Of a stretch of DNA of 64,000 bases, positions 1 through 11,469 are shown piece after piece. This DNA is from Cyanophora paradoxa. Its lineage: Eukaryota; Glaucocystophyceae; Cyanophorales; Cyanophoraceae. The stretch lies in assembly GCA_004431415.1 (NCBI GenBank), contig QPMI01000005.1:1178001-1242000 (forward strand). The letters run 5' to 3'. The notes under the pieces are model-generated. The model was given only the letters and a program-made list of their open reading frames with translations, was not told the origin of the DNA and did no database searches. Numbering within the stretch: the first letter of the stretch is position 1; each line of letters begins with the position of its first letter. A program made the translations under genes and the position numbers.

Positions 1-619
1 CGAAAGCAGTGATCCTGATTTTGTCGAAGCCGCTGATTATGAGCACCCGCTCCGGATCGTGAAGTGCGCGGCGGTCGCGACCATTATTTCAAGACGAAGC
101 CGAGGAAGATTATTCGAATTCTTTTGTCCTGAAAACGTCCGTCGTTCTGGCAAACTGCGCAAGAATCGAAATATATAATAGCTAATTGTAATCGCTATGC
201 CAGTATGTCCGACGGTCATGATATCGATCATGAGTAATCAGTAAATGGGGGGGTGCGGGGGGGCTTGCCCCCCTGCTTGTTGATATATAGACGTGTCACC
301 GCCGGATTGATCACCGGTGTCAGTAAATGCATATCGATATCGCTGCAGCTGTCCAAAAAGTGGGACCCGGTCCCGCCCGGTCCCGCGACGAAAGCGCGCC
401 AGGAACGCCCCAGAGCGGTACAGAATGAGAGCCGACGGCGCGCGCACCGCTGCAAGCTCGATTTCGGGCGCCGCCGACACTGCAGTGCGAAGAGTCGGCG
501 GAAACTTTGACCCAGCCGGTCCCGCCTGGTCCCGCGACGCGCGCAATCGATGCGTACTCACGCGCATAGACATAGCACGGCCTGCGCACTCCAGCGATCC
601 GGTTTTCGGAGCCGGAACA

Positions 620-1080
620 GTGCAGGAAGGCACCCGGCGGCGAACTTCGCGATCGGAAAATTCGATCCTGCACAGGCCCGGACATCTTTCCGCGCGCCCA
701 CGCCGCGGCGCATGCGCGGAACAATAGTATAAGCATTTGAGATGTAGACAAATCCTTCCGCGCGCTTTGCAGATGCGCCGGGCCGCGAGGACCCAGCCGA
801 CCCCAAGATTTCGATCCTTGACAAACCTGCCCATCTTTCCGCGCGCCCTCGCATCCTCACGCATGCCCATCCGTACAGTATTCATTTGAGAGCTTTTCCA
901 AGCTTTGCGCAAGCCCTCCGGGGGCGAAAGAGCACAAGAACCCAGCCGACGCCAAATTTTCGATCCTGCACAGGCCTGCACATATTTCCGTGCGCCCTCG
1001 CCTCCGCAGCCCTCCACATTGATAGTATATGCATTCTAAGAGATTCGCAAGCTCTACGCATGTGCATGCGCCTGGCCGCG
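620..1080. repeat. Degenerate tandem repeat, ~149-bp period, three copies
   Basis: The word GATCCTGCACAGG begins at 664 and again at 962, with the variant GATCCTTGACAAA at 813, so the spacing is 149 bp each time. After each copy comes CATCTTTCCGCGCGCC or a close variant, then an AT-rich stretch containing GTATA...CATT, then CAAG/CTTTGC words. The copies are diverged, so this looks like an old local duplication. No coding capacity is shared between copies. Confidence 0.75.
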
Positions 1081-1134
1081 GGAACCTCGCTCCTCCCCTT
1101 CATCAGGAGCTCGAGCGCTAGCTCGAGGTGAGAC

Positions 1135-1170
1135 CTAGGGGGGAAAGAGGTATATATATTTCCCCCCTAG
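1135..1170. repeat. Perfect 12-bp inverted repeat (hairpin) with AT-rich loop
   Basis: CTAGGGGGGAAA at 1135-1146 is exactly complementary to TTTCCCCCCTAG at 1159-1170, separated by a 12-nt spacer containing TATATATA. It could form a stable hairpin or a dyad protein site. No coding context decides which. Confidence 0.7.
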
Positions 1171-1761
1171 ATCCCCCCTAGCGGTGCAAGCTTGATGGAG
1201 AAAAGTAGTCCAGGCGGCACGCGTACCGTGCGGCGTACGCGGCGCAGTGCGAGGAAGCAGAAATCTAGAGGAGACAGCTAGCGCTAGCTATAATATAGGG
1301 AGAAGTGGTTGCCATGCAAAACCGCGCAAGGGAGAGCCCGGAGCTAGAGAGACGTTGGTTTTCCCCTCGAAAACCGCTTTTCGCGAGTTCGAAAGTGCTC
1401 TCGCGAGCTCAGCGGCTCGACTTTGACGGTCGAAAGACGAGAGCTGACCGGTCCACCGAGCCAATCGGAACGCGAATAAGCCCCATTTTTCCCCGTGTTG
1501 CATACTGGACCTCGAAAACGGCCTCAGAAAAATTTTGGCTGAAGCGAGGGAACGGGAAGCAATTTTTGCAAGCTGGGAGAAGCCCTTCGGTCTTCTTCCC
1601 CCCTTGCAATATTTCGCGGTGCGGTGCATCGACGCGGCGCCCGGCGCTGCTGAACGCGCTGCTTCAGACCCCCGCGCTCTGCACCGGTGCGGGGCGCCCC
1701 GCCCCCCGGGCCCCCCGCAAGCCGGCCCCCGCGAGCCGGCCCCCGGGCAGCGCGGCGGGCG

Positions 1762-2700
1762 ATGTCGCTCAAGTTCGGGGTGGCGGCGCTCGAGTACTTC
1801 CTCGCTGATCGCGAGCGCGCCCCGGAGCCCGCCTCCGCCTCGAGCTCCCCCGCGCCCGGTGCGCACCCCGCCCCGCCCCCGCCCCCGCCCCCCGCTCACG
1901 GCGGGGCAGGGCCGGGCGCTGCGGGCGCGCGAGGCCGCCGATCTGCTCCTCGCCGACAAGTCCCAGGCCCGCGTACCCCCCCAGGCCCCCGCCCCCCCAC
2001 CCCGGGCCGCAGGAGGGGAGGCCCTCCTCGCCTCTGCCCGTGCGCCCCCCGCCTCCCGTGCCCCGTACCCCCGCCCTCCGACCTCCCCCTCCAGGCGGTA
2101 CCCCGCCTTCAACCCCCCCCCCCCCCCCCTTGAAGGCGGGCAGGCTGTCGCCGGAGGCGCTGGGGAGGGGCGGTGCGGGCGCTAGCTATAGGGGCGCTGC
2201 TGCGGCGGTCGCCGCCGGAGCCGGCGCCACCGCTGGCGAGCGGGGCCGCCGCCCCGCTGGACCTCGAGGGCCCCGCCGAGGCCCTCGCCGCCGCCCTGGA
2301 CCCCGCCGCCGCCCCGCGCCCCGGCCCTCGCCGCCCGCCCGCCTTCGCCTTCCTCGCCCGGCCCCCGGGCCCCGTCCCGGGCCCGGGCCCGCGCCCCCAC
2401 GGCCCCGCCCCCCGCCGCCTCCGGGCCCACCGCCCTCGATCGCAGGCCCGGGGCCTGTGCAGAATCGATTGCGGCTCCTTCGCGGGGTGTCGGGTAGCCA
2501 CGACGAGCTTCCCGGCGCCGGCCCTCGGGAACGACTCCCCCGAAATAGACGGGCTCGAGCGATGGGCCGGAAAGGGGAGGCCGCAGAGCGCCGGCGGCGC
2601 CGAGAGTTCGAAGCAGCGGCCAATTGGAATTGCAAGGCCGGAGCGAGACTCGCGATCGGGGACGAAGACTCGTGAGCAGGATGAGGGGGGGTGGCACCGT
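1762..2700 (+). CDS. Weak candidate gene, Pro/Ala-rich hypothetical protein
   Basis: An ATG at 1762 opens a frame beginning MSLKFGVAALEYFLADRERA, then proline-rich low complexity. A second helix-like stretch, EAADLLLADKSQAR, lies in another frame at about 1935-1970 and ends at a GTACCCC word that resembles this genome's intron starts. C-rich blocks ending in CAG follow. These points suggest exons joined by C-rich introns, but I could not find in-frame splice joins for the whole gene, and most of the span is low-complexity. No family is recognised. It may not be a gene. Confidence 0.25.
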
Positions 2701-3028
2701 GGCCATGGCAGGCGGCAGCGGGGCGCGCGGCCAACCCCAGAGGGCACACCGAGGGCCCAACGAGGGCGACGTCTCGTTAGACATCGATATTCAATTGTAA
2801 TCGATATCATGCAGAGTGCACGGTCCGCAGTATACTCGAAATTGAATCTCAATCAAATAGCATTCAATATATTATATATTAATCCTGATCGAGCCCGTGC
2901 GAGCTCGAGAAATAGGCCGAGCGAGTCATGTTTTCGTGGGAAACACTAAACAAGACTCAACAAGTCGGATCAGAATGGGTTCAAGGCAACATGTGCGGTA
3001 GCTAGCTACAGGAGGCGACCTGCGGGCG

Positions 3029-6000
3029 CTACTCGTCGGCGGCGGCGAGCTCGGCGGCGGCGGCGGCGGCGTCCTCGGCCGCCGCATCCTCGGCCAGCTC
3101 CACCTCGAGCTCGAGCTCTGCCTCTGAAGCCTCCTCGGGCTGGACGGTGAGAATGTCCTGGGCGCGCGAATTCGAAGAGGCGGTTCAGACTCCGACCGAG
3201 TTCAAATAGAAGGCGGCCGGAGGAGGTGAATCGATTTAGGGTTGAATCGAAACGCGAAAGCAATATATATGAAGAGGGCGCGTTCGCCTATGCGGTGCGG
3301 GAGGCGCTGGCGCTGGGGTCGACGTCGCGATCGGGGGCGCATACATGCGCACCTGGGCGAGGCGGCTGGCGGGGACCTGCATGGGGCTGCCGCAGTGGAG
3401 GAACTCGGACTTGTCGAGGTTCGCGTCGCCGTCGCCGTGGTTGTCGTACAGGCCGAACATGTCGAAAGCCTTCTGGCTGAGCTTTGCGTACTGCACCATC
3501 GCGAACAACTCGTCGGAGCTGACCTCCTCCTGCTCCCCGAAGGTCTCCCCCCAGATCGCCTCCGTGCCCGCGAAGACGAACTTCGCGTCGTTGTCGGCGC
3601 TCTCCAGCACCATCGACAGCTTCTCCCTGCGCCCCCGCCCCCGCCACACACGCGCGCCCGTGAGTGCCGGCGGGGCCTCGGCGGGAGCGGGGGCGGGGCG
3701 GGGGCGGCGCGCACCAAGCGGAGAGGCTCTGGAGGGAGGGATCCGTCTCCAGCTGCTTCGCCAGGTCGTCGCAGTAGATGGTCTTAATGCCCTCCTCGGG
3801 CTCGGGCCCCGAGGAAATCATCGAGCCGAGCTCGGGCCCGGTGCCGTCCCCGGGCACCGAGGTAATAAACCCGCCGAAGTCAGGCTCGATGCCGTCGACG
3901 TCCTCGGGACCCGAGGAAATCATCGGGCCGAGCTCGGGCCCGGTCTGCCTGGCGAAGTAGGCCGCCTCCGTGATCGGCTCGCGGCAGGCGAGGAGCTCCG
4001 ACTTGTCAAGGTTCCTGTCCCGGTCGCCCAGCGCGTCGTACCGGAACGCGCCCTCAAGTGCCCTCTCGACGCCCCCGAACGGCTCCTGGAAAGGCTCGAG
4101 CGCCGCTCCCACCTCGCTCATGGGGACCTCGCTCTTCTCCGCGAAGACCGAAGACCACAGCTCTTCGGTGCCGGAGAACGTGTAGCGCGCCGCGTTTTCG
4201 GAGCTCGTCAGCAGCAGCCCGAGCTTCGCCCTGCCCGTCGCGTGATTCGGCGCGAGCGCACGAAACCATGCGCAGGTCGACGTCTCGAATGGTCCACGCA
4301 CTGGGGCGGGAGTTCCTGGATGGTGACGTTTTGCGCTGTGAACCTGCCCAGGAAGTCGTCGCAATACACCATCCCCGGTGCCCTTTCCTCCGGAATCAAC
4401 GGCCCGAGCGCGGGCCCGGCCAGCGGGCACTTGAGGCTCGTCGCGAGCTCGCAGCTAGCCGAGTCGCCGCTGTGCGTACGTGCGGAGATAAGACCGCAAA
4501 GAGTGTGCGCACTCGGATGGCAAGCGCCAGCACTCACGGGCAGCTGGACGTGAGGAGATCCGCAGCGTTGCTGGCGGGGCCCTCGACCGCCAGGCACTCG
4601 TCGGTGGTGCAAGACTGGGGGCCCGGGATCGGCGTCTTGAACTCCGCCGTGAGCTTTGGCTCTCTGTCCGTGCCGATCACGCATCACATATACGTACAGG
4701 TGCACGTGCACGCGGATTTGATGTGTAGAAGCGATTCAAGATCGCGAAGACACGTGGTGAGCACTAGTACTGACCCGGCCACAGTCAGATTCGGCTCGAG
4801 GTTGCTATCGCCGGACTCGTCTCGCGTTTCGGTCGTAGGGATCTGTGCACGTACGTATACGCCCCCCAAGAAAGATATGATTTGTTAGTATCGGGCACAC
4901 GCAGCAGAATGCAGATGGGTGCCGGGGTGCAGAGGCGCACGCGCTCGCCCGTCGGCTCAGCACTCAGCGCGATGGTCGGCTCGCCCGACGGGAACGCACG
5001 CCCCGCCCAGTATTCCTGCGTGCATACGAGGTGATTTCGCTGGTCAGCGCTGCCCACTCAAAAAAAGATCTCGGGAGACGGATCTCTAGATCTAGAGCAA
5101 CGGACCTGGTTGGGGTCGACGCTCTCCGCCAGGGTCCCCTTGACGACCTCCATCCCGGTTCGGTTGTCCCGCGCGTAGATCTCGTACGTCCCCACCTGTT
5201 TCAATTTTGATCATGTATCAGATTTCTTATACGTAGGATGATGATCGGATCTCAGATCTCTTAGATAGTGGCGACCGTGCGCCGCCGCTGCCGCCGCCGT
5301 TCAAATAGTGGGATCCGATCGCCGACTCGCCTCAAGCCCGGGCTTCGCGTAGTCCGCGATATAGAGGCCGCCGTGCATGTACTTGTAGGTGCCCTGTCCA
5401 GTGACGTCCCCCGTCTGCAGACGTCGACAGCCGCGTGAGTACATGTACGACGAACACGATCTATAGCTAACGTCGAATGCTCGGGCTAGCTATAGGTCGC
5501 AATGTTAATCAACGAATTCGGAAGAAATGACGGCAAGCATTTATCGCGAATTCAGAGCCTCGGAGAAGCTCAGCGAATTTCGAACCTGCGTGGTGTAATA
5601 CGTGCCTGCCCGGAAAGGGAATGAATGAGTTTTTACTAAGTCTTTGCAGTGAGACATATTTAGATTAATTCCAAAGATTATGGTTACCATTTTCCGCGAC
5701 CAGACGCGATTCCTGACCGTGGGTGCTCACGTCGTAATTGAGCTTGTACGGGACGACTCCGAAGTCCTGCGGGCCCCGCCAGCAGATGCGCATCAACGCG
5801 CACGCTCGTCCAACGCGGGCGACACGCAAGCCGTGTGAGTACCATGACAAGCTGCTCGCCAGACAAGGCTTGCTCGGTCACGCGCGCCGCGACGGGGTCA
5901 ACGTCCTGTCGCAGAGCATTGATCACGAACAATGCATGCGCATATGCATGTGAGCCACCGTGGCACTAGTACTGAGCCCTGGTCGGTGGGGCGTGCACGG

Positions 6001-7606
6001 CAGCAACGCACGTTGAGCTCGAGAGCGCGGAGCAGGGTCTCGTTCAGCTGCAGCCCCGCAGCAAAGTCGGCGTCCAGTGCTCCGGGTGCCTTCATCTCCG
6101 TCCCCTTCTCCGTCGCGATCGCGGGCAGCTGCGACTTGAGGCTGCGGGCGTGTCGCCGGTCAACACACAATCGATATCCGCGCGCCGCCGAGACCAAGGG
6201 GTGCATGATCACCAGAAGCTGCCTCCGCACGACTGCTGGGGGGCTTCGTACGAGATGGTAGCGCTGCCGGTCGTGACTTGCGGCGGCGCGATCGGAGTCC
6301 ACTGGCCCTGGACGCCCTCCACGGGGACCCGAGGCCCGTCGGGAAGACGAGCGGACTCCTGGGGGAAGCTCGTTCCGGCAAACGTCTCCGAGGACGGGTC
6401 TCGCGTCCACTGCAAGGCATCCGGCGCTGATGTACCGCAGTGCGTGGGTCGGTTTGGGTGTTCATGATCACGGGCGCGCAGATCGTGATCGCACGCACCA
6501 GGCGACTGGGCGTAGGCCAAGTTACTGCGTTCAACCATCATAGGCATCGATATCATGGCTTATATATAATCATTAGCCACAAAAGAATGTGCATGTAAAA
6601 GCGCACGGGAGTTTCGTAAACTCTCCGTAGTAAACCTTCTGGGGCGTCACGATCTGGCGGAGAACGTAGCCGCCTGCAAGAGCTCGCTCAGCTGCTGGAC
6701 ACGAAACTTGCAATTTCTTGCGGACCGGACACACGTACCCGTCTCAGTGTACGAATCCGTCACGTCGAAGGTCCTCTTCTCCACAAACTCGTCGGTGTAC
6801 CTGCGCGCCCGGGGCCTCGCGTTCGCTCTCATTCGCTAGAATTCGAAGCGCTAACATGCGCGCTAGTATGATTCAAATCACTGATGCTCCAAGGAATTCA
6901 TGGAATACATATACACATGCATGCGCATGTGCTCACGATATTGATCACATAAATTCGAAGTGCTCGGTTAAGTTTTAAGCCTCGGCAACGCACGTGAAGT
7001 TCTGGGTCTCGGTCGCGGGGGCTGTGTAGATGCCGGAACCATGGTACTGCGCGCGGCCGCGGGCGTCGACACGGATGTGCACGTGCACGTTGAGATCTGA
7101 GCGCCCGGCGGCCCACGCGAGCATGTGCATCGCACGAACCTCCTCGGAGCCGGAGGCGCGGATCTTGCCGCTCTCAGAGAACGGGAGCTCGTACGTTCCC
7201 TGCAGGCAGCATGCGCAGATACCATTCGACATGGGCGCGCGCGTGTGCAGCGAGAGGGATTCGACGTTTACCTTCTCGATCAGAACGCCTGGAGTCGTGC
7301 TGAGAGTGTCGCATGACCCCGGCGAGACGTTGGTTGCAGATCTAGAATGTTATGTATACGTTAGGAAATTGCACGGGAACAGAAATCGAGAGCGTAAATG
7401 AACACATATATATACGCACGCCATGATCGAACTCTAGATATCGATCTGGCCTGGCAGATTGAAGGTGAGAGAATTCGGAAGCGCGAGCCGGGCTGTGCCT
7501 GGCGCACTACGGTAGTACGGTACTGCCCGCACGATCGCAAGACACTAACCGGTTTAAAATTTTGAGCGTCGAACGACCTTCGGGAAGACGTCGACGCGCA
7601 CACCAC
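3029..7606 (-). CDS. Multi-exon hypothetical protein with tandem EF-hand-like modules
   Basis: I do not recognise this gene. Many short exons join in frame at GTGCG...CAG sites; for example FTYTDEFVEKR spans the intron around 6830-6985 and TGGYVLRQIVTPQKV the next. Toward the C-terminus two homologous modules occur (about 4240-3990 and 3640-3400). Each has an S..N.A..F.GTE..W...F.E..EV stretch followed by an EF-hand-like loop, GDRDRNLDKSE or GDGDANLDKSE. A YCDD motif precedes each module, and GPELG.MISSGPE is repeated between them. Earlier exons repeat GTYE/GTYK motifs and carry paired cysteines, suggesting beta-rich, perhaps extracellular domains. The end is acidic (Glu/Ala/Asp) with TAG at 3029. 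The N-terminus is not resolved; a candidate earlier exon starts at 7940. Confidence 0.6.
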
Positions 7607-7944
7607 TGTGAGTCTGTGAGACCAGCGCTACTAAAAAGGCTAGCTAGGCCAAGCTTAAGCTAGCGCTAGCTGCAGCGCTACTAGGCTTAGTAGGCTACAC
7701 TCGCGCGCACAGTGCCGCACACTGAACACGTATAGCTGCAGCTGGCCATGCGTGACGATGCCGCAGTGCGTCCCATGCCATCATGGGCCATTGATGGCTC
7801 CGAAGAGCTCGGAGCTCTCCGGCCGCGAGTCCGGCGTGGCCGCCGCTGGCCGGGTCACCGGGGTCCGGGTGGCAAGTCACCGTAGTGGCAACCGTGGCAT
7901 CACTGGCCCAGTGGCATGGCGCCGGCCAAATACTGATCATGATT

Positions 7945-9140
7945 ACTCTAGTAGTAGCAGTGAAAACTAGTTTGATTCAAACAGTGCACGTGATTATCAA
8001 AGTATATTACTCCGGGACCGGGCCGGGCCGGGAGTCCGGGAGTCCGGGAGTCCGGGACGTCGAGTCCGACGGTCGTCGTCGACTCGCCGAGTCGATGAGA
8101 GAGTCCATGCATTATGCATATGTAAGTTAGTGGTAAGGATCCCGGAGCTACTGCGCGCCACTGGTCTCAGTGCCGCTATATATATAGCTACTGCCAGCCT
8201 ATATATAGCTACTGCCAGGCTGGCCGGAGGGGCAACCCGGGCAAGCCGCTGAGCCCCGTGGGCTAGACGGTCTAGACCTGGCCAGCAGCTGCAGAGGGGG
8301 GGAGGAACTTGAATGGAGGGGGACTTGAACTTGCCAAGTTGAAAATGACATGCGAATGCCATCGCCATATGCATGCGCCGGCGCCCGCCGCCGGCCGCGG
8401 CGCGGCGCCCGCCGCCGGCGCCGCTAGCCCTAGTAGACTGCGGCGCTACTAGGCTAGTCAAGCCGGCTAGCTAGTCGGCTAGTCAAGCCGGCTAGCTAGT
8501 CGGCTTGACCAGGGCCACAAGCCTAGTCGGAATCACACTGTGACAGTCGGCCCGCGCGCGGGCCGGAAGCCGGGATGACTCGAGCTCGGATCACTGAGTC
8601 ATCGACTCGGATTAATATTACTCGGATCATCGCGATCGACCGAGTCGGATCATCGCCGACGGCGAGTCCGACACGGACCGACCGTCGGACAGATCTAGCT
8701 ATAGACTCCCATACAACACCCTAGCTGCTAGGAGCGTGCCCTCCGGCCTGTGGGCTTTTCCCATCTAAAGCTTGACGTGGGTCGACCAAAAAATGATCTT
8801 CTAGATCTGTCGTCGATCATCGGATCTGTGCATGGTACCGGTAACGAGGCTAACGGTGTCTAACACCTGGCGGGGGTCGAATGTCCTTTTCTCTCCTCTC
8901 AGAGTCTCTGCTCGCATGCGCATATCCACCCCTTACTGCCCGTACCTGATGCTTGGAAACTTGGAAGTAGATAGATCGCGTTTGGGTCATTTCCAGGTCA
9001 TTTTTCACGGCTTTTACACGGTAGCCTGACTGATCTGAGTCTGATCATGAACCTCGGGTTGACTGACTCAGTGATATCGATTCAGTCACAGTCAGGGGGG
9101 CTGACAGACAGACTGGGTCAGCCGGGGGGCTGACTGACGA
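7945..9140. other. Non-coding, palindrome-rich intergenic DNA
   Basis: No gene is seen. The stretch is packed with short self-complementary words (CTAGCTAG, GCCGGC, TATATATA, GGCGCC) and small tandem repeats: GGGAGTCCG three times near 8030-8055, a TATATAGCTACTGCCAG unit twice near 8170-8215, and a 25-bp unit at 8456-8505. GACTGACTCAG-type repeats fill 9055-9135. Confidence 0.6.
8456..8505. repeat. 25-bp unit repeated twice, each copy nearly palindromic
   Basis: The 25-bp word from 8456 to 8480 recurs exactly at 8481-8505. Each copy contains AGCCGGCTAGCTAGTCGGCT, which is almost its own reverse complement, so one copy or the pair could fold into a hairpin. Confidence 0.75.
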
Positions 9141-9660
9141 TAGCACTACTGTAAGGCTATAATTTTAGACGTGTAGGCTATTATTTTAGACGCGTACTGT
9201 AAGGCTATTATTTTAGACGCGATAGACGAGGTAACCCATTCGTCTAACTTAAACCCCGCCTAACTGTCTCTTATAAATTAATTAATAATATAAGGGGGTA
9301 TACCATAATACCGCTTGTATGGAGCCTCGGAGCGTCCCCATGGCCCAGTTCCTCATATTAGTCTTCAGCCGTCCATTGTTTTACCAGCTCTACAACCTCA
9401 ATTCCGTTTATACACTCCGTCAGTTTCGAATATATACATATCCCCTCTAGTGGTGTCCTACGTTTCGCCTCTCCTATATAGCTACGTATACTGTTAACGT
9501 TCTAGATCTGCCGCCTCTGCCTCGAGCTCCGGATCCGATCCTGCGACTACGTCTTCTAGTTCTGCTGTACATGTTAGCTATAGCTCTATCTTGTCGTCTT
9601 CGTCTAGATCTTCGTCTTCGACTGTAGTTCCTCGTGCACGTGCTCGCTCTCCTTATAAAA

Positions 9661-10107
9661 TTATTCGCTTTGCCCCCGTGCTCCTCGTCGTTCTAGTGTG
9701 ACTAGTACTTCTGCGTCGACGTCCTTGAGCGCTATAGCTAGCTCTTCTACGTATACGTACTCCTTCTCCTCGCGATCGAACTCGTGCTCGATCGCGAGCT
9801 CGTACGCGTACGCGTTCTCCTTATCTTTTGCGTTCTTTGTGATTGCTTTAATTTGTTGAAAAGTACGACGTGCCGGGATAGCGGCGACCACTGGGCCCCC
9901 GCCGAGACCCTGGAGCGCGTCGGAAGACCTCCCGCAGCCGCCCGTGCACCGGGGCAGATCCCCGCGCAAGCCCTCGTCGATCGGCGATCTGGCCGCCCCA
10001 GACCTTCTCGATAGCTTCCTTACACAGCCAGCGTAGCCGGCAGCCCGACCCCCAGCGAGCGTATCTCCGCCCGCGCATCCCGTCGCGCGCTCGCGGATTC
10101 GCATCAT
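9661..10107 (-). CDS. Hypothetical ORF inside the TIR element
   Basis: This is an open frame of about 149 codons whose C-terminal half is rich in Glu, Lys and Ala (for example KNAKDKENAYAYELAIEHEF), with likely helical character. The N-terminal half is arginine/glycine-rich and may be non-coding. The first codon is an ATG at 10105-10107. No family is recognised. QQIKAIT is encoded by a 20-bp word that recurs at 11278-11297 in the same element, where it also reads QQIKAIT. This suggests a duplicated segment of an old element gene. Confidence 0.3.
   Translation of the reverse strand: MMRIRERATGCAGGDTLAGGRAAGYAGCVRKLSRRSGAARSPIDEGLRGDLPRCTGGCGRSSDALQGLGGGPVVAAIPARRTFQQIKAITKNAKDKENAYAYELAIEHEFDREEKEYVYVEELAIALKDVDAEVLVTLERRGARGQSE
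9839..9858. repeat. 20-bp direct repeat, copy 1
   Basis: GTGATTGCTTTAATTTGTTG here is identical to 11278-11297. Both copies lie inside the TIR element, 1.4 kb apart in the same orientation. Confidence 0.85.
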
Positions 10108-11277
10108 CGGGCGGGTCGCTTATCGGGCGGATCATCGTGGTCATGATCAGCGCGGGCATGCGCGGGGATCATGGCCGCGCGCCGCCGGTCGCCCTGCCCC
10201 TGGCCACGCACGCGTACGATAGCTGCTTCCGGTAGCTGCGCGCGCCCTCAACATGCACATATCCTCGCGAACCTGTCGCCAGGACCTGCCGCGCAAACCC
10301 TTGCCCTGCAGCTGCTGGGCCCTCGCGATCGCCGACACATCCCCCGCGCGCAGGCCACCGGCTGCGGGTTGCAGCACGGGCGCGGGCGCAGCACGGGACG
10401 TCAAGTGGCGCCTCTTCCGCTGGGAGCTGGCCGGGACCGAGCACAAGGCTCAAGAACAGGGAGCGATCCTTGCCCTGCTGCCAGGCTGCGCAAATCATTT
10501 GCCGAGTCCTAGGACCTTGCTGACACGTCGCGCGCATGCGCAGATCACTGATCCGCGGCCGCCGGGCGCGGGCGCGGGCGCGGGCGCTCGACGAGTCATC
10601 TACGCGGCCCACGTGTTCCGGTGCGGCGATCCCGCCCAGCACATCGCGGCGCTCCACCCCCCGGAGCTCGCCCCCTATTCCCCCCGGCGCCGGCGAGCCC
10701 CTAGGCTCCTCCCCCAACCACGACCTAATAACTGCGCACGCCTCTTGCCGCTTCGTTACTATGAGCGCCGCATGCATGCCGCCCGCCGCGGCGCTGTCTG
10801 AGCATGTGGAACCGTGGCGGGGACGCTCGGAACCCTCGCACAAAGTAGTGCGGGGGGAGATTCCGACGGATCGGCCCGGCCCGCAGTCAGCCATGGCAGC
10901 CTCCGAGGCTCCTCCATTCACTTGCTCGCATCTGAGCTGCACCTCCACCGGCGCAGGCCGCTGCCTGGGCCTTTCCCTCTCCCTATTGCGGGTCTGGGAT
11001 CCGTTGCCGCGCATGCACGCCGCGTTATGCATATATAGGGGCCCCAGTCCAGTACACTCCATCGATGCATCCCACTTCGCGGCCTCTCTACATGTACATT
11101 CCCGAGCTCTATAGCTACCCCTCCACTCTCTAGCTAGCCTAGCCTCCTCCGTACACTGCAGCTATCTCTACCTGTAGGGCGGCGCCTCGCCGACCGCCCA
11201 TGACTGTCGGCCTCCCCGGTCGCTGAGATAGGGGAGCGCCTTGGAAATACACACGACCCCCGATGGGGGTCCCCTCC

Positions 11278-11297
11278 GTGATTGCTTTAATTTGTTG
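11278..11297. repeat. 20-bp direct repeat, copy 2
   Basis: This is an exact second copy of the word at 9839-9858. It is followed by an AT-rich stretch (TTTATAATTAAT) that resembles the AT-rich stretch just inside the left end of the element near 9270. Confidence 0.85.
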
Positions 11298-11318
11298 TCT
11301 TTATAATTAATATCACTA

Positions 11319-11343
11319 CCTACGGGGGGTTCGCCCCACCGTA
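11319..11343. repeat. Strong hairpin with TTCG loop near the right end of the element
   Basis: CTACGG and GGGG pair with CCCC and CCGTAG across a TTCG loop, with one unpaired A. Another hairpin (GACCCC...GGGGTC) lies just upstream near 11256-11272. Subterminal hairpins are common in DNA transposons and could be protein-binding sites. Confidence 0.6.
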
Positions 11344-11469
11344 GTCTCTGAAAAAAAAAGCGTCCAGCAGATCGTCTAATAGCTAATTATATAACTTCGT
11401 CCACATCTATTGTGGCGGGTGGGCAAACGTCTAAGTTTGAACCCGTCTATAATAATAGCCTTACAGTAG

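Larger units (their letters stand above)
1..1700. other. Non-coding leader region with tandem repeats
   Basis: I see no convincing gene here. Open frames on both strands are arginine/alanine-rich shadows of GC-rich DNA and overlap one another. The region holds a degenerate tandem repeat (about 620-1080), a duplicated word containing GGTCCCGC (about 365-395 and 515-545) and a perfect inverted repeat at 1135-1170. It is followed by CTAGCTA-type palindromes near 1280. It could contain a promoter for the weak gene candidate at 1762, but no motif is decisive. Confidence 0.5.
9149..11466. mobile_element. DNA transposon-like element with terminal inverted repeats
   Basis: CTGTAAGGCTAT at 9149 matches the reverse complement of the sequence ending at 11466 (ATAATAGCCTTACAG), and similarity continues inward through TTAGACG words. 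Both ends abut TA (9147-9148 and 11467-11468), consistent with a TA target duplication as in Tc1/mariner-like elements, although similarity runs a few bases further out, so the ends are uncertain. The left end has about three 24-bp subterminal repeats of the TIR (9149, ~9173, 9197). The ends are AT-rich and the core GC-rich. The best internal frame is about 149 codons on the minus strand (9661-10107). No DDE transposase is recognisable, so it is probably non-autonomous or decayed. Confidence 0.65.

Noticed and set aside
228-1131. Several overlapping open frames on both strands
   Set aside because: They are Arg/Ala-rich, overlap each other and coincide with a tandem repeat; no splice-consistent or conserved segment is seen.
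6975-7232. Gene ending at the TAA near 6976
   Set aside because: A GTGCG donor precedes the stop, and joining to the next exon gives a sensible continuous protein, so the stop is intronic.
8020-8060. CRISPR-like array (repeated GGGAGTCCG)
   Set aside because: Units are contiguous with no spacers and the genome is eukaryotic; it is a simple short tandem repeat.
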